Of a stretch of 64,000 nucleotides of DNA, positions 52,350 through 62,028 are shown one piece after another. The stretch's first letter is position 1. Each line of letters starts with the position of its first letter. A program made the position numbers and the translations under genes. The notes beneath the pieces are model-generated. The model had not been told where the DNA came from. It worked only from the letters and a program-made list of their open reading frames with translations, and did no database searches. Where the stretch lies: the NCBI RefSeq assembly GCF_019216885.1, contig NZ_JAAQRC020000001.1:62001-126000 (forward strand), read 5' to 3'. The stretch comes from Methylobacterium sp. SyP6R. GTDB lineage: Bacteria; Pseudomonadota; Alphaproteobacteria; Rhizobiales; Beijerinckiaceae.

Positions 52350-53420
52350 TCACTTCAGCACAAGATCATAATCGGAAAGCAGGCCAGTGCAATCTAACTC
52401 TCTTTCTAGGAAAATTGCATTATCGGATTGCGCTCCAGAGTTGGGCGGTAAACACATCGTTCTTAGATTATGCATCAAAACCTTTGCGTTTGGTTTTGAA
52501 ATTCCCATCGCAGTAGCGAATATCTGCTTGTTGAAGACAATTTGGGAGGGTGGCGGTGTCAATATCTTGATATTTTGATCATGAAATCCGAACCCGAGAA
52601 ACACGATGCTCTGCGCACCAGATATCGCCTCAAGAATTTCCGACCGCAAATTTCCATCTTGTATGTTCTCCGTGTAAGTTATTATTTCATTTGCTGCTTT
52701 GACTGAATTGTGTGGATAGTCGTCACTTCCTCCAAACTTTATAATATTCCTAGTACCTGCGGAGCCAGGCAAGAAGCCAACTTGTCCGTATGGATGCAGT
52801 ATCTTTATATTTTTGACGACATTATTGGCATATTCATTGTCGCATAAAAAATATTGCCGAAGTGCATTTGTTAGAAAGAATTCCAGACATCTATCATAAT
52901 TGAAGTTTATAAAAGTTATGTACTTGAATGCGTCTGCCATGTTTGAAGATGGCACGCCATGCGCCAAGGTAGAGAACAAACTACTGTACCATGTGCGTTT
53001 CGTTTGGGAAAAATCGACAAATTGCCTTCCGTTGAACTCATTATACAGTAAGCAATTTCTTTCTGCGTTAAGAATACATTCTGCGATTGCTATCTTGGCC
53101 ACAGCGACCAGTTTTTTGTTTTGTTGATGAGTATTTACAAAGTCATCAATTGATTTAGCAAGATTGATCCCGAGACTAATATCACTAGAAATTTTATAGT
53201 ATTTTTCGATTGCGTCCGGGTCTTCCATGTCATCGTTATTATGAGCATAGTATCGAAGCATATCAGAAAATTTCTGATCGCATGGCTCTGGCATGCCATA
53301 GGCGCCGTTCTTAACTGCCGTCAATTTTGATATATTTTCGGCTAGTTTCGTGCCTAGTGGCATGTTGATGTCAAAGCCTGAGCCCGCTCCAATCACAAAG
53401 ACAATCTTTCTGTTTATCAT
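52350..53420 (-). CDS. SIR2-like domain protein, possible defence gene
   Basis: A 356-aa low-GC protein. ATG 53420 has AGGGGG at the proper distance; an earlier ATG gives a GC-rich tail. The Rossmann/SIR2 pattern is visible: IVFVIGAGSGFDINMPLG near the start, FINFNYDRCLEFFLTNA, the catalytic-His region ILHPYGQVGFL, and SIVFLGFGFHDQNIKIL. SIR2 domains of this type cleave NAD+ in several anti-phage systems. No partner gene (such as an Argonaute or TIR protein) is adjacent, so it would act alone. Confidence 0.75.
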   Translation of the reverse strand: MINRKIVFVIGAGSGFDINMPLGTKLAENISKLTAVKNGAYGMPEPCDQKFSDMLRYYAHNNDDMEDPDAIEKYYKISSDISLGINLAKSIDDFVNTHQQNKKLVAVAKIAIAECILNAERNCLLYNEFNGRQFVDFSQTKRTWYSSLFSTLAHGVPSSNMADAFKYITFINFNYDRCLEFFLTNALRQYFLCDNEYANNVVKNIKILHPYGQVGFLPGSAGTRNIIKFGGSDDYPHNSVKAANEIITYTENIQDGNLRSEILEAISGAQSIVFLGFGFHDQNIKILTPPPSQIVFNKQIFATAMGISKPNAKVLMHNLRTMCLPPNSGAQSDNAIFLERELDCTGLLSDYDLVLK

Positions 53421-53693
53421 TATAATCCCCCTAGCTGCACGGCGCCCAAGCCAGAACCATGATAGCGCAGTCTGCGAGATGGGCAATGCTGGCTATCTGA
53501 TGACACATCTAGCGAGATCCGTGTCTGGACATCATCAGTAACAGTCCCCACCAACTAATTCGTGCGCGCTTTGTTGCCGGGCGTCGCTGCATCACTGCGC
53601 CGCGCCGACAGCGCACGTACGAAACCGCCGCCGCTTTGCTGGGCGCGGGGTGCTCGTGTAGTTAATGAAGGTGGAGCGTAAGACCTCCCGTAA
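53421..53693. other. Non-coding upstream region
   Basis: Nothing recognised apart from the promoter region of the SIR2 gene; base composition changes from AT-rich back to GC-rich. Confidence 0.35.
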
Positions 53694-53924
53694 CGGCACC
53701 TTGCCGAGGGCTACTGTACAGATTATATTAAAAATAGCCCAAGAAAATGCATAGACGATGCCTTGCTGGAAACGCGCTTAAGCGCTCAGATTGCTGGAAA
53801 CTGCAAGATAGGCTCATTTACAATTTTTAACGGCGGAACATATGAATTTGCTGGGTTGGCAAAGGCCTCTGATGACGTCTCTGGATCTTATAGGATTTTT
53901 GAAGATGGAAAAATTCTCGACTGA
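53694..53924 (+). pseudogene. Frame with protein-like sequence but no start codon
   Basis: After a TAA at 53691 the frame runs 76 codons to TGA 53924 with a sensible sequence: TDYIKNSPRKCIDDALLE, AQIAGNCKIGSFTIFNGGTY, EFAGLAKASDDVSGSYRIFE, DGKILD. No ATG or GTG is in frame at the beginning (only an internal TTG near 53763), so it looks like the C-terminal remainder of a gene cut off on its left side. Low GC, like the SIR2 gene. Confidence 0.4.
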
Positions 53925-54094
53925 TCAAGCGTCTCGGGTTATCCCATTGCGATAGAGACGTTTCGCGCGCTTTGCCCTAGTCAGGCAAGCAAAGAGTTTT
54001 AGATTTGTAAAATATCTGGCTCATTTGAGCAGCCATAAAATACCCACTCTCAGGCAAAGTCCGCCGAAAGAGGCTTTTCGTCCACGAGCAAACC

Positions 54095-55552
54095 CTACAG
54101 CCGCCGCACCGGCAGGGTCCAGGCCAGCACTGCATTGGCTATGGCGAAGAGCGCGATTGTCGAGAAGGCGGCTGAGAAGCCGCCTTGAATGTGTGTCATT
54201 GCTGAAGCGCGCGACGCCTCTGGCAAGCTCGCCAGGGCGACGGGACCGTGTCGAACGGCGTTGGCGAAGACATCAGCGATCGCGGTGTTCCGGCCCAACG
54301 TGACGAACAGCACGGCCATCGCGACGGTGACGCCGATGGCCGAGCCGACCGAGCGCGACAGTTGCACGGACGCAGACGCAGCCCCCAGCATAGCGGGTGG
54401 AGACTGGGACTGCATCGTGATCTGAGCCACCGGCATGGCCGAGCCCTGAAACACCGCCACGACCGCCAGCATCGCCGGCAGACCCCAGGGACCGAGCGCC
54501 GCCCCGACCGGGCCCATCCCGAACGCCACGAGCAGCAAGCCCAGCGCGGCTGCGGTCTGACCCACTGCGGGGAAGATGGCAACACGCCCAGTTCGTGACA
54601 CCAGTCGCCCCGTGATCAACGACCCCACCCCGACCGTCGCAGTCAGAGGCAGCATCATCAGCCCGATCTCTCCGGCCGATGCGCCGTCCACCGCTCGCAG
54701 GTGGATCGGCAGGATCGTCGCTTCGCTCACCAGCAATGCACCGGAGCAGGCAGCCATGGCATTCGCTCGCCACATGGCCGGGCGACGCAGCAGGTCCAGC
54801 GGGAACAGCGGCTGTGCCGCTCGCCGCTCCTGCCGCCCCAGCAGCACGAGGCAGACCAGGGACACCCCGATCCCGAGCAGCGTCATAGGTTCGATGCGCT
54901 GCAGTTGCTCCAGCGCCAACAGGAGCGGCACCACCGACCCAGCAAAGAGGAAGAGACCCGGCCAGTCGAATTTCCCGCGCTCACCGCTGCCCTCGCGGCC
55001 AGGTAGCCGCACTAACAGCACCATCGCCAGTACGCCGAGCGGCAGGTTCACCAAGAACACCGAAGGCCACCCAAACGCCTGTGTCAGCGCCCCGCCTGCC
55101 ACCGGCCCGAAGGTCGAAGAGGCCACGATCACCGCGGCCATGAACCCTTGGGCTCGACCGAGCTGATGGCGCGCGACGTTCTCGGCGAGCACCGCTTGGC
55201 TCAGCACCATCAGGCCGCCGCCACCGAAGCCCTGCAGAATGCGGGCGCCAACCAGCGTCAGAAGACTATGAGCCAAGGCGCACAGCACGGACGCCGTGAC
55301 GAACAGCGCCAGGGCCAGCAGCAGCATGCGTCGCCGCCCGAGAGCATCCCCCAGTCGGCCGTAGACGGGGGCCGCCACGGTACTGGCCACCAAGTAGGAT
55401 GCGACCACCCAGGAGACCCGCTCCACGTCGCCGAACTGGCTCGCCATCGCCGGCAGCGCCGCCGTGATGATGGTGCCGTCCACCACAGCTACGAATGTCG
55501 GGAGCAGGATGGGCGGAAACACTCGCCGGAGCGGCAAATTCATCGGTGCCAT
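54095..55552 (-). CDS. MFS transporter, drug exporter type
   Basis: A 485-aa protein with about 14 helices. VAVVDGTIITAALPAMASQF (motif D1 type), RLGDALGRRRMLLLALALFV (motif A), RILQGFGGGGLMVLSQAVLA, and ASSTFGPVAGGALTQAFGWP (motif C of antiporters) are all seen. It starts at ATG 55552 or nine bases later; the upstream extension of the frame is Arg/His-rich and not coding. It probably exports a drug-like compound by proton antiport. No regulator adjoins. Confidence 0.88.
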   Translation of the reverse strand: MAPMNLPLRRVFPPILLPTFVAVVDGTIITAALPAMASQFGDVERVSWVVASYLVASTVAAPVYGRLGDALGRRRMLLLALALFVTASVLCALAHSLLTLVGARILQGFGGGGLMVLSQAVLAENVARHQLGRAQGFMAAVIVASSTFGPVAGGALTQAFGWPSVFLVNLPLGVLAMVLLVRLPGREGSGERGKFDWPGLFLFAGSVVPLLLALEQLQRIEPMTLLGIGVSLVCLVLLGRQERRAAQPLFPLDLLRRPAMWRANAMAACSGALLVSEATILPIHLRAVDGASAGEIGLMMLPLTATVGVGSLITGRLVSRTGRVAIFPAVGQTAAALGLLLVAFGMGPVGAALGPWGLPAMLAVVAVFQGSAMPVAQITMQSQSPPAMLGAASASVQLSRSVGSAIGVTVAMAVLFVTLGRNTAIADVFANAVRHGPVALASLPEASRASAMTHIQGGFSAAFSTIALFAIANAVLAWTLPVRRL

Positions 55553-55876
55553 TCTCAGATCGGACCAGCTGCGACGGGGCTGGCGGTGGCGGTTGAGGAG
55601 AGCGGTACACGGATGTGGCAGGCGGAGATATGGCACCGCTGCTCGCCGCGGTTGCGCGCACATCAAGGCCCGACTGCGCGCGAGTAGCGGGAGCTGCCGA
55701 TCATCGCGGTGGAGTGTGCGGCTTCTGCCGGGTATGGCAGCGAGCCGGCCCCCGAGATGCATCCCGGGGGTAACAAGTTCGGCGTGATGCGGACCGATAG
55801 GTCGCACCACCAGGGCGGATCGGTGGCTGAGCGCTGATCGTCCCCGCTGCTCCAAAAAGACGAAGGGTAGGAAACC
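55553..55876. other. Divergent promoter region
   Basis: About 320 bases between two divergent transporter genes. No gene or clear operator seen. Confidence 0.4.
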
Positions 55877-56824
55877 GTGGCTGTGAGTGTGGGGCGTGCC
55901 GCCGTGCCCGTGGGCGCAGTCGGTGGCATCGTGATGATGCTGCTCGGCGTGCTGTTCTTCGCGTTGAACGACACCATGGGCAAATGGCTGCTCGGCTCCT
56001 ACGCGGTGGGTCAGCTTATGCTCGTCCGCAGCATCTCGGGCCTGTGCGTGATGGCGCCCGCCATCCACCGGGTCGGGCTCAGTGGGTTCCGCGATGCACC
56101 GCGCCCGTGGTTGCAGCTGGTGAGAGCGGGCTTCTCGACGCTCGAAGCCTCGCTCTTCTTTTGGGGGGTCAGCACGCTGCCGCTGGCCGAGGTCATGACC
56201 TACTACATGGCCGGTCCGATCTACGTGACCGCCCTCTCGCCCCTGCTGCTGGGAGAGCATGTGGGCTGGCGTCGCTGGGCAGCCATCGGTGTGGGCTTCT
56301 GCGGGGTCGCCCTTGCCCTCCATCCCTCACCGGGATCGTTGTCCGTGGGAGCGGTATGCGCCCTCGCCGGCAGCTTCTTCTACGCGCTGTTCCTCATCAC
56401 CACCCGCAAGCTCGCCGCTGTTCCCGGCACCGTTCTGATGACGAGCCAGCTCGTGTCCTCCCTGATTTTCGGGGCGGCTCTGGTGATGGCCTACGGGTGG
56501 ACCTCCACCGGCCCCACGGACTTCGCGCTGATGCTGCTGCTGGGCGTAGGATCGCTGCTGGGCAATTTATGCGTGAACCAGTCGCTCCGGTTGGCACCTG
56601 CGACGACGGTCGTGCCGTACCAGTACACGTTGATCCTATGGGGGATGCTCTTCGGCTACGTGTTCTTCGGTGAGATGATTGGCCCGCTCACAATGGCTGG
56701 CGCCGGCATCATCGTTGCCAGTGGTCTCTTTATCTTCTTGCGGGAGCAGCAATTGGGGCGGAGATCGAAGATCCGTGGCGTGCCATCTGAGCCAGCGATC
56801 GCGAAGCTGCATGACCTCGACTGA
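55877..56824 (+). CDS. EamA/DMT-family transporter
   Basis: A 315-aa protein with ten predicted helices in two EamA repeats (VGGIVMMLLGVLFFALNDTM ... YYMAGPIYVTALSPLLLGEH and AVCALAGSFFYALFLITTRK ... VVPYQYTLILWGMLFGYVFF). The family exports or imports small metabolites such as amino acids or nucleosides. It starts at GTG 55877. Divergent from the MFS gene. Confidence 0.88.
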   Translation: MAVSVGRAAVPVGAVGGIVMMLLGVLFFALNDTMGKWLLGSYAVGQLMLVRSISGLCVMAPAIHRVGLSGFRDAPRPWLQLVRAGFSTLEASLFFWGVSTLPLAEVMTYYMAGPIYVTALSPLLLGEHVGWRRWAAIGVGFCGVALALHPSPGSLSVGAVCALAGSFFYALFLITTRKLAAVPGTVLMTSQLVSSLIFGAALVMAYGWTSTGPTDFALMLLLGVGSLLGNLCVNQSLRLAPATTVVPYQYTLILWGMLFGYVFFGEMIGPLTMAGAGIIVASGLFIFLREQQLGRRSKIRGVPSEPAIAKLHDLD

Positions 56825-57047
56825 GCATCGGCAGCACCGCCCGCTGGACGGCCTTCACGTGCAGGAGGTTGCGGAGATAGCCAGGAAACGAGGGTAGGTC
56901 CGTTGCAGCCAGCTGCCTTCGGGCCGCGCTTTAGCCTCCGTCCCTCCGCTTGCCTCGAGCGACCTCGGCCATCATCTCATCGCGCAAGGAGCGCTGCAGC
57001 GGAATTGCATTCTCTGCTGGCAGGGCCTTCTGCGAATGGCGTGCGGG

Positions 57048-57428
57048 TCATTCGTAGCCGGTTCGCCAATCGCTGTCTTTGCACCGAACCATGACACGGC
57101 CGTTCATGCGCATGCGGCCGTCGATCATGTCGAAAACGTAGGTTGTTCTACTTGTCTCGCCCTCAGCTTCGCAGATTGCTGGGATACTCGTGCCGTTCTC
57201 GGTCGTGCGTGCAGCGGACAGCTTGAATTTGCAAGTTGTCTCATTCCAGATAATTTGAGACCTTTCAATCCGGAAAATGGCGCCCTCGATTTTGAGCGGG
57301 TCTGCCTTGCATAACTTCGCCGATGGCGACCAAATACCGACGTAGTACGGTTTTCTATCGACTGAGTTTTGTGCGATAGCCGCTGACGAAATCAAACTTG
57401 CAGCAAGCGAGAGAATGAGAAAGCGCAT
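57048..57428 (-). CDS. Small secreted protein (126 aa)
   Basis: ATG 57428 opens a signal peptide (MRFLILSLAASLISSAAIAQ) and has AAAGGTG upstream. The mature part is beta-rich with Cys pairs: YYVGIWSPSAKLCKADPLKI, ETTCKFKLSAARTTENG, AICEAEGETSRTTYVFDMID, MVRCKDSDWRTGYE. Such proteins of rhizobia-like bacteria are periplasmic and of unknown role. Confidence 0.65.
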   Translation of the reverse strand: MRFLILSLAASLISSAAIAQNSVDRKPYYVGIWSPSAKLCKADPLKIEGAIFRIERSQIIWNETTCKFKLSAARTTENGTSIPAICEAEGETSRTTYVFDMIDGRMRMNGRVMVRCKDSDWRTGYE

Positions 57429-57623
57429 GGATAACAACACCTTTCTGCATAAAGGACAGCCTGATCACTGCGGCGATAAATTCTGTATCAAGCGGTGCGC
57501 TTAATGCTCGGTGAACCGTCGGGACAGGAGTGCCCGCGGCATCCGACCGGCGGCGCTTAGCCTATTGCCGGAAACCGACAGTCGGGATCGTCCGCCTACC
57601 ACCCCCTGCAGTCCTTCGCACGG

Positions 57624-57974
57624 TCACGCTGAGCGGGATTTACCCACGTCGACAATCCTCCCGGCTTCGCGTGCCGCACGCGCGTAGATGGAGATCGGAT
57701 GCATGGGCCGGAACGACGTATCCCGCTCCAAGCCGATCGCGAGACCCGCGCTCACCTCCTCGATCTCGGCGAGGCTCACATAGCCGAGTTCGGGCTCGCC
57801 GAAGCCGAGGTCGCACAGCCCGAAAAGAGTGTCGCCGTCGGCCTCCATCGCGCAGATCAACCACGTGGCAGGCCCCGTGGGGTTGAACAGCTTGAGCACC
57901 GGGTGGTGATCACCGTCGCGATCCCGACCGTTGGCCAGCAGCAGTTCACGGGTAGCAGCATCGATCAGGCGCAT
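57624..57974 (-). CDS. DUF2958-family protein
   Basis: A 116-aa protein starting at ATG 57974 (MRLIDAATRELLLANGRDRD). The DUF2958 core is clear: HPVLKLFNPTGPATWLICAM, DGDTLFGLCDLGFGEPELGY, VSLAEIEEV. The family is common on plasmids and integrative elements of Alphaproteobacteria; function unknown. The C-terminus (MHPISIYARAAREAGRIVDV) is helical. Confidence 0.8.
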   Translation of the reverse strand: MRLIDAATRELLLANGRDRDGDHHPVLKLFNPTGPATWLICAMEADGDTLFGLCDLGFGEPELGYVSLAEIEEVSAGLAIGLERDTSFRPMHPISIYARAAREAGRIVDVGKSRSA

Positions 57975-58127
57975 GGGGGTTCCTCGCTCGTGGCGCGAGG
58001 AAGCCGTGCAGCCATCCGCTGTTGAGCGCGAGCTTGGAGAGCGGATCAGCTGCGCGGGCAAAACATCATAAAACACAGCTTCTATGACATTTGAGGCTAA
58101 GCTACTGGTCCCATTGAGCGCGTCTAT

Positions 58128-58769
58128 GTGCTCGCCCTAGGGGGAGCCTGGAAATATCATACTTTGCAGCGAAACAGCTTGAAGTATGAGGTTTCGGTGA
58201 AGCAAGCGCGTGTGCCCACCGAGGCAGAGTTCAGGCGCCTCACAGCGGTGGTGAGCCAAGGGCGCTATGGCCCGCGCAACCGGATGGCTCTCATGCTGAG
58301 CTATCTGGCAGGGCTCCGGGTGGGTGAGATCGCATCGCTCCGCTGGGGCGATCTCCTCGAGGGAGAAGGCAAGGTGCGGGAGCAGCTGCGGCTCAGCGCG
58401 GCAGTCACAAAGGGCGGGCACGCCCGCGTGGTGTTCCTCAATGCCCGGCTGCGACGCGAGATCGAGCAGTTCCGGTCCTCCCTACCCTCCTCCCCTCTCC
58501 GCGAGCAGCCAGTGCTGGTCACTCAGAAGCGAGCGGCGTTCAGCGCTAATACCCTCTGTCAGCTCATGCGGGGCTGGTACGATCAGGCAGGCCTGGACGG
58601 CGGATCCAGCCATAGCGGTCGCCGGTGGTTCATCACCCGCCTTGCGCATGCAGGCATCTCGCCCAAGGCCATCATGATGCTCGCAGGGCACCGGCATCTG
58701 TCAACAACCCAACGCTATATCGACGTGAATGACAAGATGATGCGCGAGGCTGTCAATATCTTAAATTGA
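58128..58769 (+). CDS. Short tyrosine recombinase
   Basis: A 213-aa protein containing mainly the catalytic domain: YLAGLRVGEIASLRW (first Arg), TKGGHARVVFLN (Lys strand), HSGRRWFITRLAHAGI (His-x-x-Arg), MLAGHRHLSTTQRYIDV (His and Tyr). The residues R-K-H-R-H-Y are all present. The N-terminal core-binding domain is nearly absent, as in compact integron- or island-type recombinases. The start may be the GTG at 58198. It stands at the left side of the AT-rich 58.8-64 kb island and probably mobilised it. Confidence 0.85.
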   Translation: MLALGGAWKYHTLQRNSLKYEVSVKQARVPTEAEFRRLTAVVSQGRYGPRNRMALMLSYLAGLRVGEIASLRWGDLLEGEGKVREQLRLSAAVTKGGHARVVFLNARLRREIEQFRSSLPSSPLREQPVLVTQKRAAFSANTLCQLMRGWYDQAGLDGGSSHSGRRWFITRLAHAGISPKAIMMLAGHRHLSTTQRYIDVNDKMMREAVNILN

Positions 58770-59031
58770 TTTCATGGTTTTGAATTTTCTACGCTATTGT
58801 TATAATAACTTCTAGACTTATAATAATACGCTGCCAGCCTAAATTACTTACAGATGCTTAGTACGATTGTCTATCATTGCGCATATCTTACATTCGGAAT
58901 ATTTTATCTGATACTCTGGCATCGAGCGGGCTCAAATGAACATCAACATTCAAGCAGACATTGCAGATTTCATCTCATAATGATACCATTCAATTGAGGG
59001 CTCACCTGACGTCGAACCTGAAAGAAGTTTC

Positions 59032-60870
59032 ATGAAGCCGCTAATATTATTTGTTCACGGATTGGGAGGTAGCGCTGAAACTTGGGGCTCATTTTATGAA
59101 TATGTCACGAGCGATAAAGATCTTGCTAGTAAGGTTGAGATTGATTTTTACAATTATCCAACAAAATTAACTCGTTGGGTTCCATTTTTTTGGAAGTCGA
59201 TGACACTACAGGATATAGCTAAGGGGCTAGATACGTATATTAGATTGAAACACGCCGAATGTACGAAAATTATATTAGTGTGCCATAGTCTGGGCGGATT
59301 AATTGGGAAAAGATATATTGTCGAAGGATTAAAAACAAAACAAAACAGGCATGTTAGAGAGATCATTTTTTTTGCAACCCCCCATCTTGGAGCCGAGATC
59401 GCGGCAGCGGCGCAAATAATATCGATAAACCATAAACACCTAATGCAACTTGGATGGAATTCTGATGCTATCGAATTTATTAACGAAGACTGGAAGTCGC
59501 AGAAATGTGAGGCAATAATCACCACAACGTATGTTGTTGGAGGTCAAGATGCGGTAGTGAGTAGACTAAGTTCGATGGGTTTATCGGGTGCTCAACCAGA
59601 GGTTTTACCAGATAAAAATCATAAAACGATCTCTAAACCTACGTCAATAACTGATCTAAATTATCTAATTGTCAAACGAGCCTGTCTTCGTTGCCTGAAT
59701 AGTTGGGGAGATGATTTAGTATATTTCCGAGAAGCCATTCGCGATAGAAACGAAACTGCTGCTGAAGCCTTGGTTCTTAATAAAGGAAGAAGCTGGATTG
59801 AAACATCGGAAGTTGTTGCGGCTATTGACCTGCTTAATGATACACGGAGATCATTTTCTCAAAACTCATCGGTCGTTGTGTTTTCAGAATATCTGTCTAA
59901 AATTGCTCACCTGTTTATAGATAAAAGTGCACCGTCTGGAAGTTTCGATGATTTTTTTATGGAAAGGGCCAAGAAGCACGGAATGGAGAGTTTAGTTCTC
60001 GCAGAAAGAATGGAGTTTGCCCGAAAGAGGCACGAAATCGACGCGGCTATAAACATTTTTCATGAGTTACGGCAGAATTTGGAGGGTGATAAAAGTAAAA
60101 CTAATCAGATTACTCAATATTCTCGCGGTGTAGCGCAATATCTTATTGGCAATTTGTATCGTGCTGGCGGGCGCTACCGCTTAGCTGATGAAATAATTTC
60201 TAAAGCCAAACAGTCGTTTCGTCCTGCCATATTAAATCACCGCATAGAACTAGCGCATTGCCAGTATGCATCCTCAGTATGTCGGTCTGTCCTCGGGATA
60301 AAGGAGAAGGACGATGTAAATTTGAGGAATAGCGGGCCAGAATTTCATCGTTTCTCTGATGCCCTCGAGCTTCTTGCTTCATCGCATCTCGCATGGGATT
60401 CAAGCAATCTCAGCAAAGCCATTGAATTAGTAGAATCTGCAGGACTGATATTTTATCAACTCGGCTTTAAAGAATACGGGAAACGCTCGGAGACACTTTC
60501 TTCACTTCTGAACTCGTGGCGTCGCCTCGAGATGACTGGGATATCATCTGATGCGCTGGGTGTATTAGGTGATGAACAGAAACGAGTGAATGCGATGCTA
60601 GGCAACAAAGAGGATATTTTAGAAATCAAGGGTTGGATTGCTACTGCACGACCGTCTCGAGTACTCGGCCTGCTACAGTTTGCATCTGCTTATAACCCAG
60701 ACTGGACGCAAAATATCGGCCCTATCCGCCTTCCGCAAATTTTGTGCGGCGATACTGATACGCTTGCCTGGGAGTCTACTGAATGTGATACTCTTGCCGA
60801 TGCAGACGCTTGGCTCCGCTCTAAGATGGAAGTGGCACCTAATGCAAGAGTACCTTTACTAGCAGACTAA
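59032..60870 (+). CDS. Alpha/beta-hydrolase fused to a helical C-terminus
   Basis: A 612-aa low-GC protein. Residues 1-220 are a serine hydrolase of the lipase/GPI-deacylase-like type: ILFVHGLGGSAETWGSF (oxyanion region), IILVCHSLGGLIGKRY with nucleophile Ser86, and IIFFATPHLGAE. A His (PDKNHKTISKP) lies near residue 203. Residues about 230-610 form helical, TPR-like repeats (AQYLIGNLYRAGGRYRLADE; NLSKAIELVESAGLIFYQLG). Such hydrolase-repeat fusions occur in defence islands. It is first in an operon with an oxygenase and a glycosylase-like gene. Confidence 0.7.
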   Translation: MKPLILFVHGLGGSAETWGSFYEYVTSDKDLASKVEIDFYNYPTKLTRWVPFFWKSMTLQDIAKGLDTYIRLKHAECTKIILVCHSLGGLIGKRYIVEGLKTKQNRHVREIIFFATPHLGAEIAAAAQIISINHKHLMQLGWNSDAIEFINEDWKSQKCEAIITTTYVVGGQDAVVSRLSSMGLSGAQPEVLPDKNHKTISKPTSITDLNYLIVKRACLRCLNSWGDDLVYFREAIRDRNETAAEALVLNKGRSWIETSEVVAAIDLLNDTRRSFSQNSSVVVFSEYLSKIAHLFIDKSAPSGSFDDFFMERAKKHGMESLVLAERMEFARKRHEIDAAINIFHELRQNLEGDKSKTNQITQYSRGVAQYLIGNLYRAGGRYRLADEIISKAKQSFRPAILNHRIELAHCQYASSVCRSVLGIKEKDDVNLRNSGPEFHRFSDALELLASSHLAWDSSNLSKAIELVESAGLIFYQLGFKEYGKRSETLSSLLNSWRRLEMTGISSDALGVLGDEQKRVNAMLGNKEDILEIKGWIATARPSRVLGLLQFASAYNPDWTQNIGPIRLPQILCGDTDTLAWESTECDTLADADAWLRSKMEVAPNARVPLLAD

Positions 60871-60905
60871 GCGTGATTTTTTGTAAACAAGCTCAAGCGA
60901 GAAAT

Positions 60906-62027
60906 ATGATGCGGCTCGACGAACGTGAAAAGTCTTTCGTGGCTCAGAAGGAACTATTTATATCTCGAGTATTGGCCGAGATCGGAGTTTCGTCGCTGGA
61001 AGAAATTCCAGACCAAACGAAAATCGAAACCCGGGCACTTTTACCAGTAGTAATTCGAGATTATAAAAATCTCAGATCAGAAGAAGCTGAGCAGTTATCG
61101 CATGGCTATTGGGGGAATTACGGCGTAGCGCCTTTTCTGATTCTCAACCCGCCTTCGATGGGAACAACACCGCATCCGCTGCTGGAACTAGCAGAGCAGC
61201 TCAAATCCCATATTCCCCTTAAATACCCTGTTGAGCATCCTATGGAGGGACATCAAGAGGCCATTAAACGATTTGGATCTCCGGATGGAACGTTGAAGAT
61301 ATACAATCTGGACGGCAAAGATGGGTTAAATAGTTATAAAGAGATCGCGGAAACAACAGAAAACTTTGAATCCCATAATGACGGATTGGGTTACGCAGGA
61401 GCGGTTGAAGCTTTTTGTTTGTATGCCGATTCAGCCCCCCTTGCTGGTGGATATACTTACTTTCAGAATATCGTAAGGCTGTCGCTCGCATTGGCCAAAT
61501 CTGACCCAGAAGCCTTCGAGGCTTTATTCCTACCTGACGCTATATCCGCCCTGCGACCGCGAGGAAAAGGCGCGATCAAAGTTGAGGCTCCAGTTCTGTT
61601 TTTGAATGAATTCGGTGCACCTCAGTGCTTTCTTAGGGTATCATCAGGCGAATACCTAATAACCTGGAGAGACAATTATGAGCCCTTAGTGCGAGCATCG
61701 GCGTTTATTAATTACCTTGCACGCCCGTTCGCACCTGCATCATCCTTCCTGAATTTAAACCGGCCTGGCAGTGGGTGCTTTGCGAGAAATGGATGGTTGG
61801 TTCATGGAAGAACATCTTTCATAAACGGAGATCAATCTAATGATTGCAGAGTGCTAGCTCGCAAATGGTTCATGACGAGCGAGCGGCATGCTAATTACAA
61901 GCACGTGCCAGGAATGCATATCTTGGCTGAGTTTGCCGAAATTTATCCTGAGCGATTTGGTCCAGAGATGGTGGTGGGCGATTGGAATTATGATCCGAAA
62001 TCAGGCATTAATATCCGGCACGCTTGA
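60906..62027 (+). CDS. TauD-type Fe(II)/2-oxoglutarate oxygenase
   Basis: A 373-aa protein. The iron facial triad is recognisable as ESHNDGLGYAG (His157, Asp159) and NGWLVHGRTSFINGD (His300), with an Arg for 2-oxoglutarate (Arg315 or Arg319 in CRVLARKWFM). Layout agrees with the clavaminate synthase/TauD group, with the region AEAFCLYADSAPLAGGYTYF-like strand after the HxD motif. The substrate is unknown. Second gene of the operon, 35 bases after the hydrolase stop and one base before the next gene. Confidence 0.72.
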   Translation: MMRLDEREKSFVAQKELFISRVLAEIGVSSLEEIPDQTKIETRALLPVVIRDYKNLRSEEAEQLSHGYWGNYGVAPFLILNPPSMGTTPHPLLELAEQLKSHIPLKYPVEHPMEGHQEAIKRFGSPDGTLKIYNLDGKDGLNSYKEIAETTENFESHNDGLGYAGAVEAFCLYADSAPLAGGYTYFQNIVRLSLALAKSDPEAFEALFLPDAISALRPRGKGAIKVEAPVLFLNEFGAPQCFLRVSSGEYLITWRDNYEPLVRASAFINYLARPFAPASSFLNLNRPGSGCFARNGWLVHGRTSFINGDQSNDCRVLARKWFMTSERHANYKHVPGMHILAEFAEIYPERFGPEMVVGDWNYDPKSGINIRHA

Positions 62028-62028
62028 T

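Noticed and set aside
55553..56323. N-terminal extension of the MFS frame
   Set aside because: Arg/His/Gln-rich, covers the divergent transporter gene, and lies upstream of a normal MFS start.
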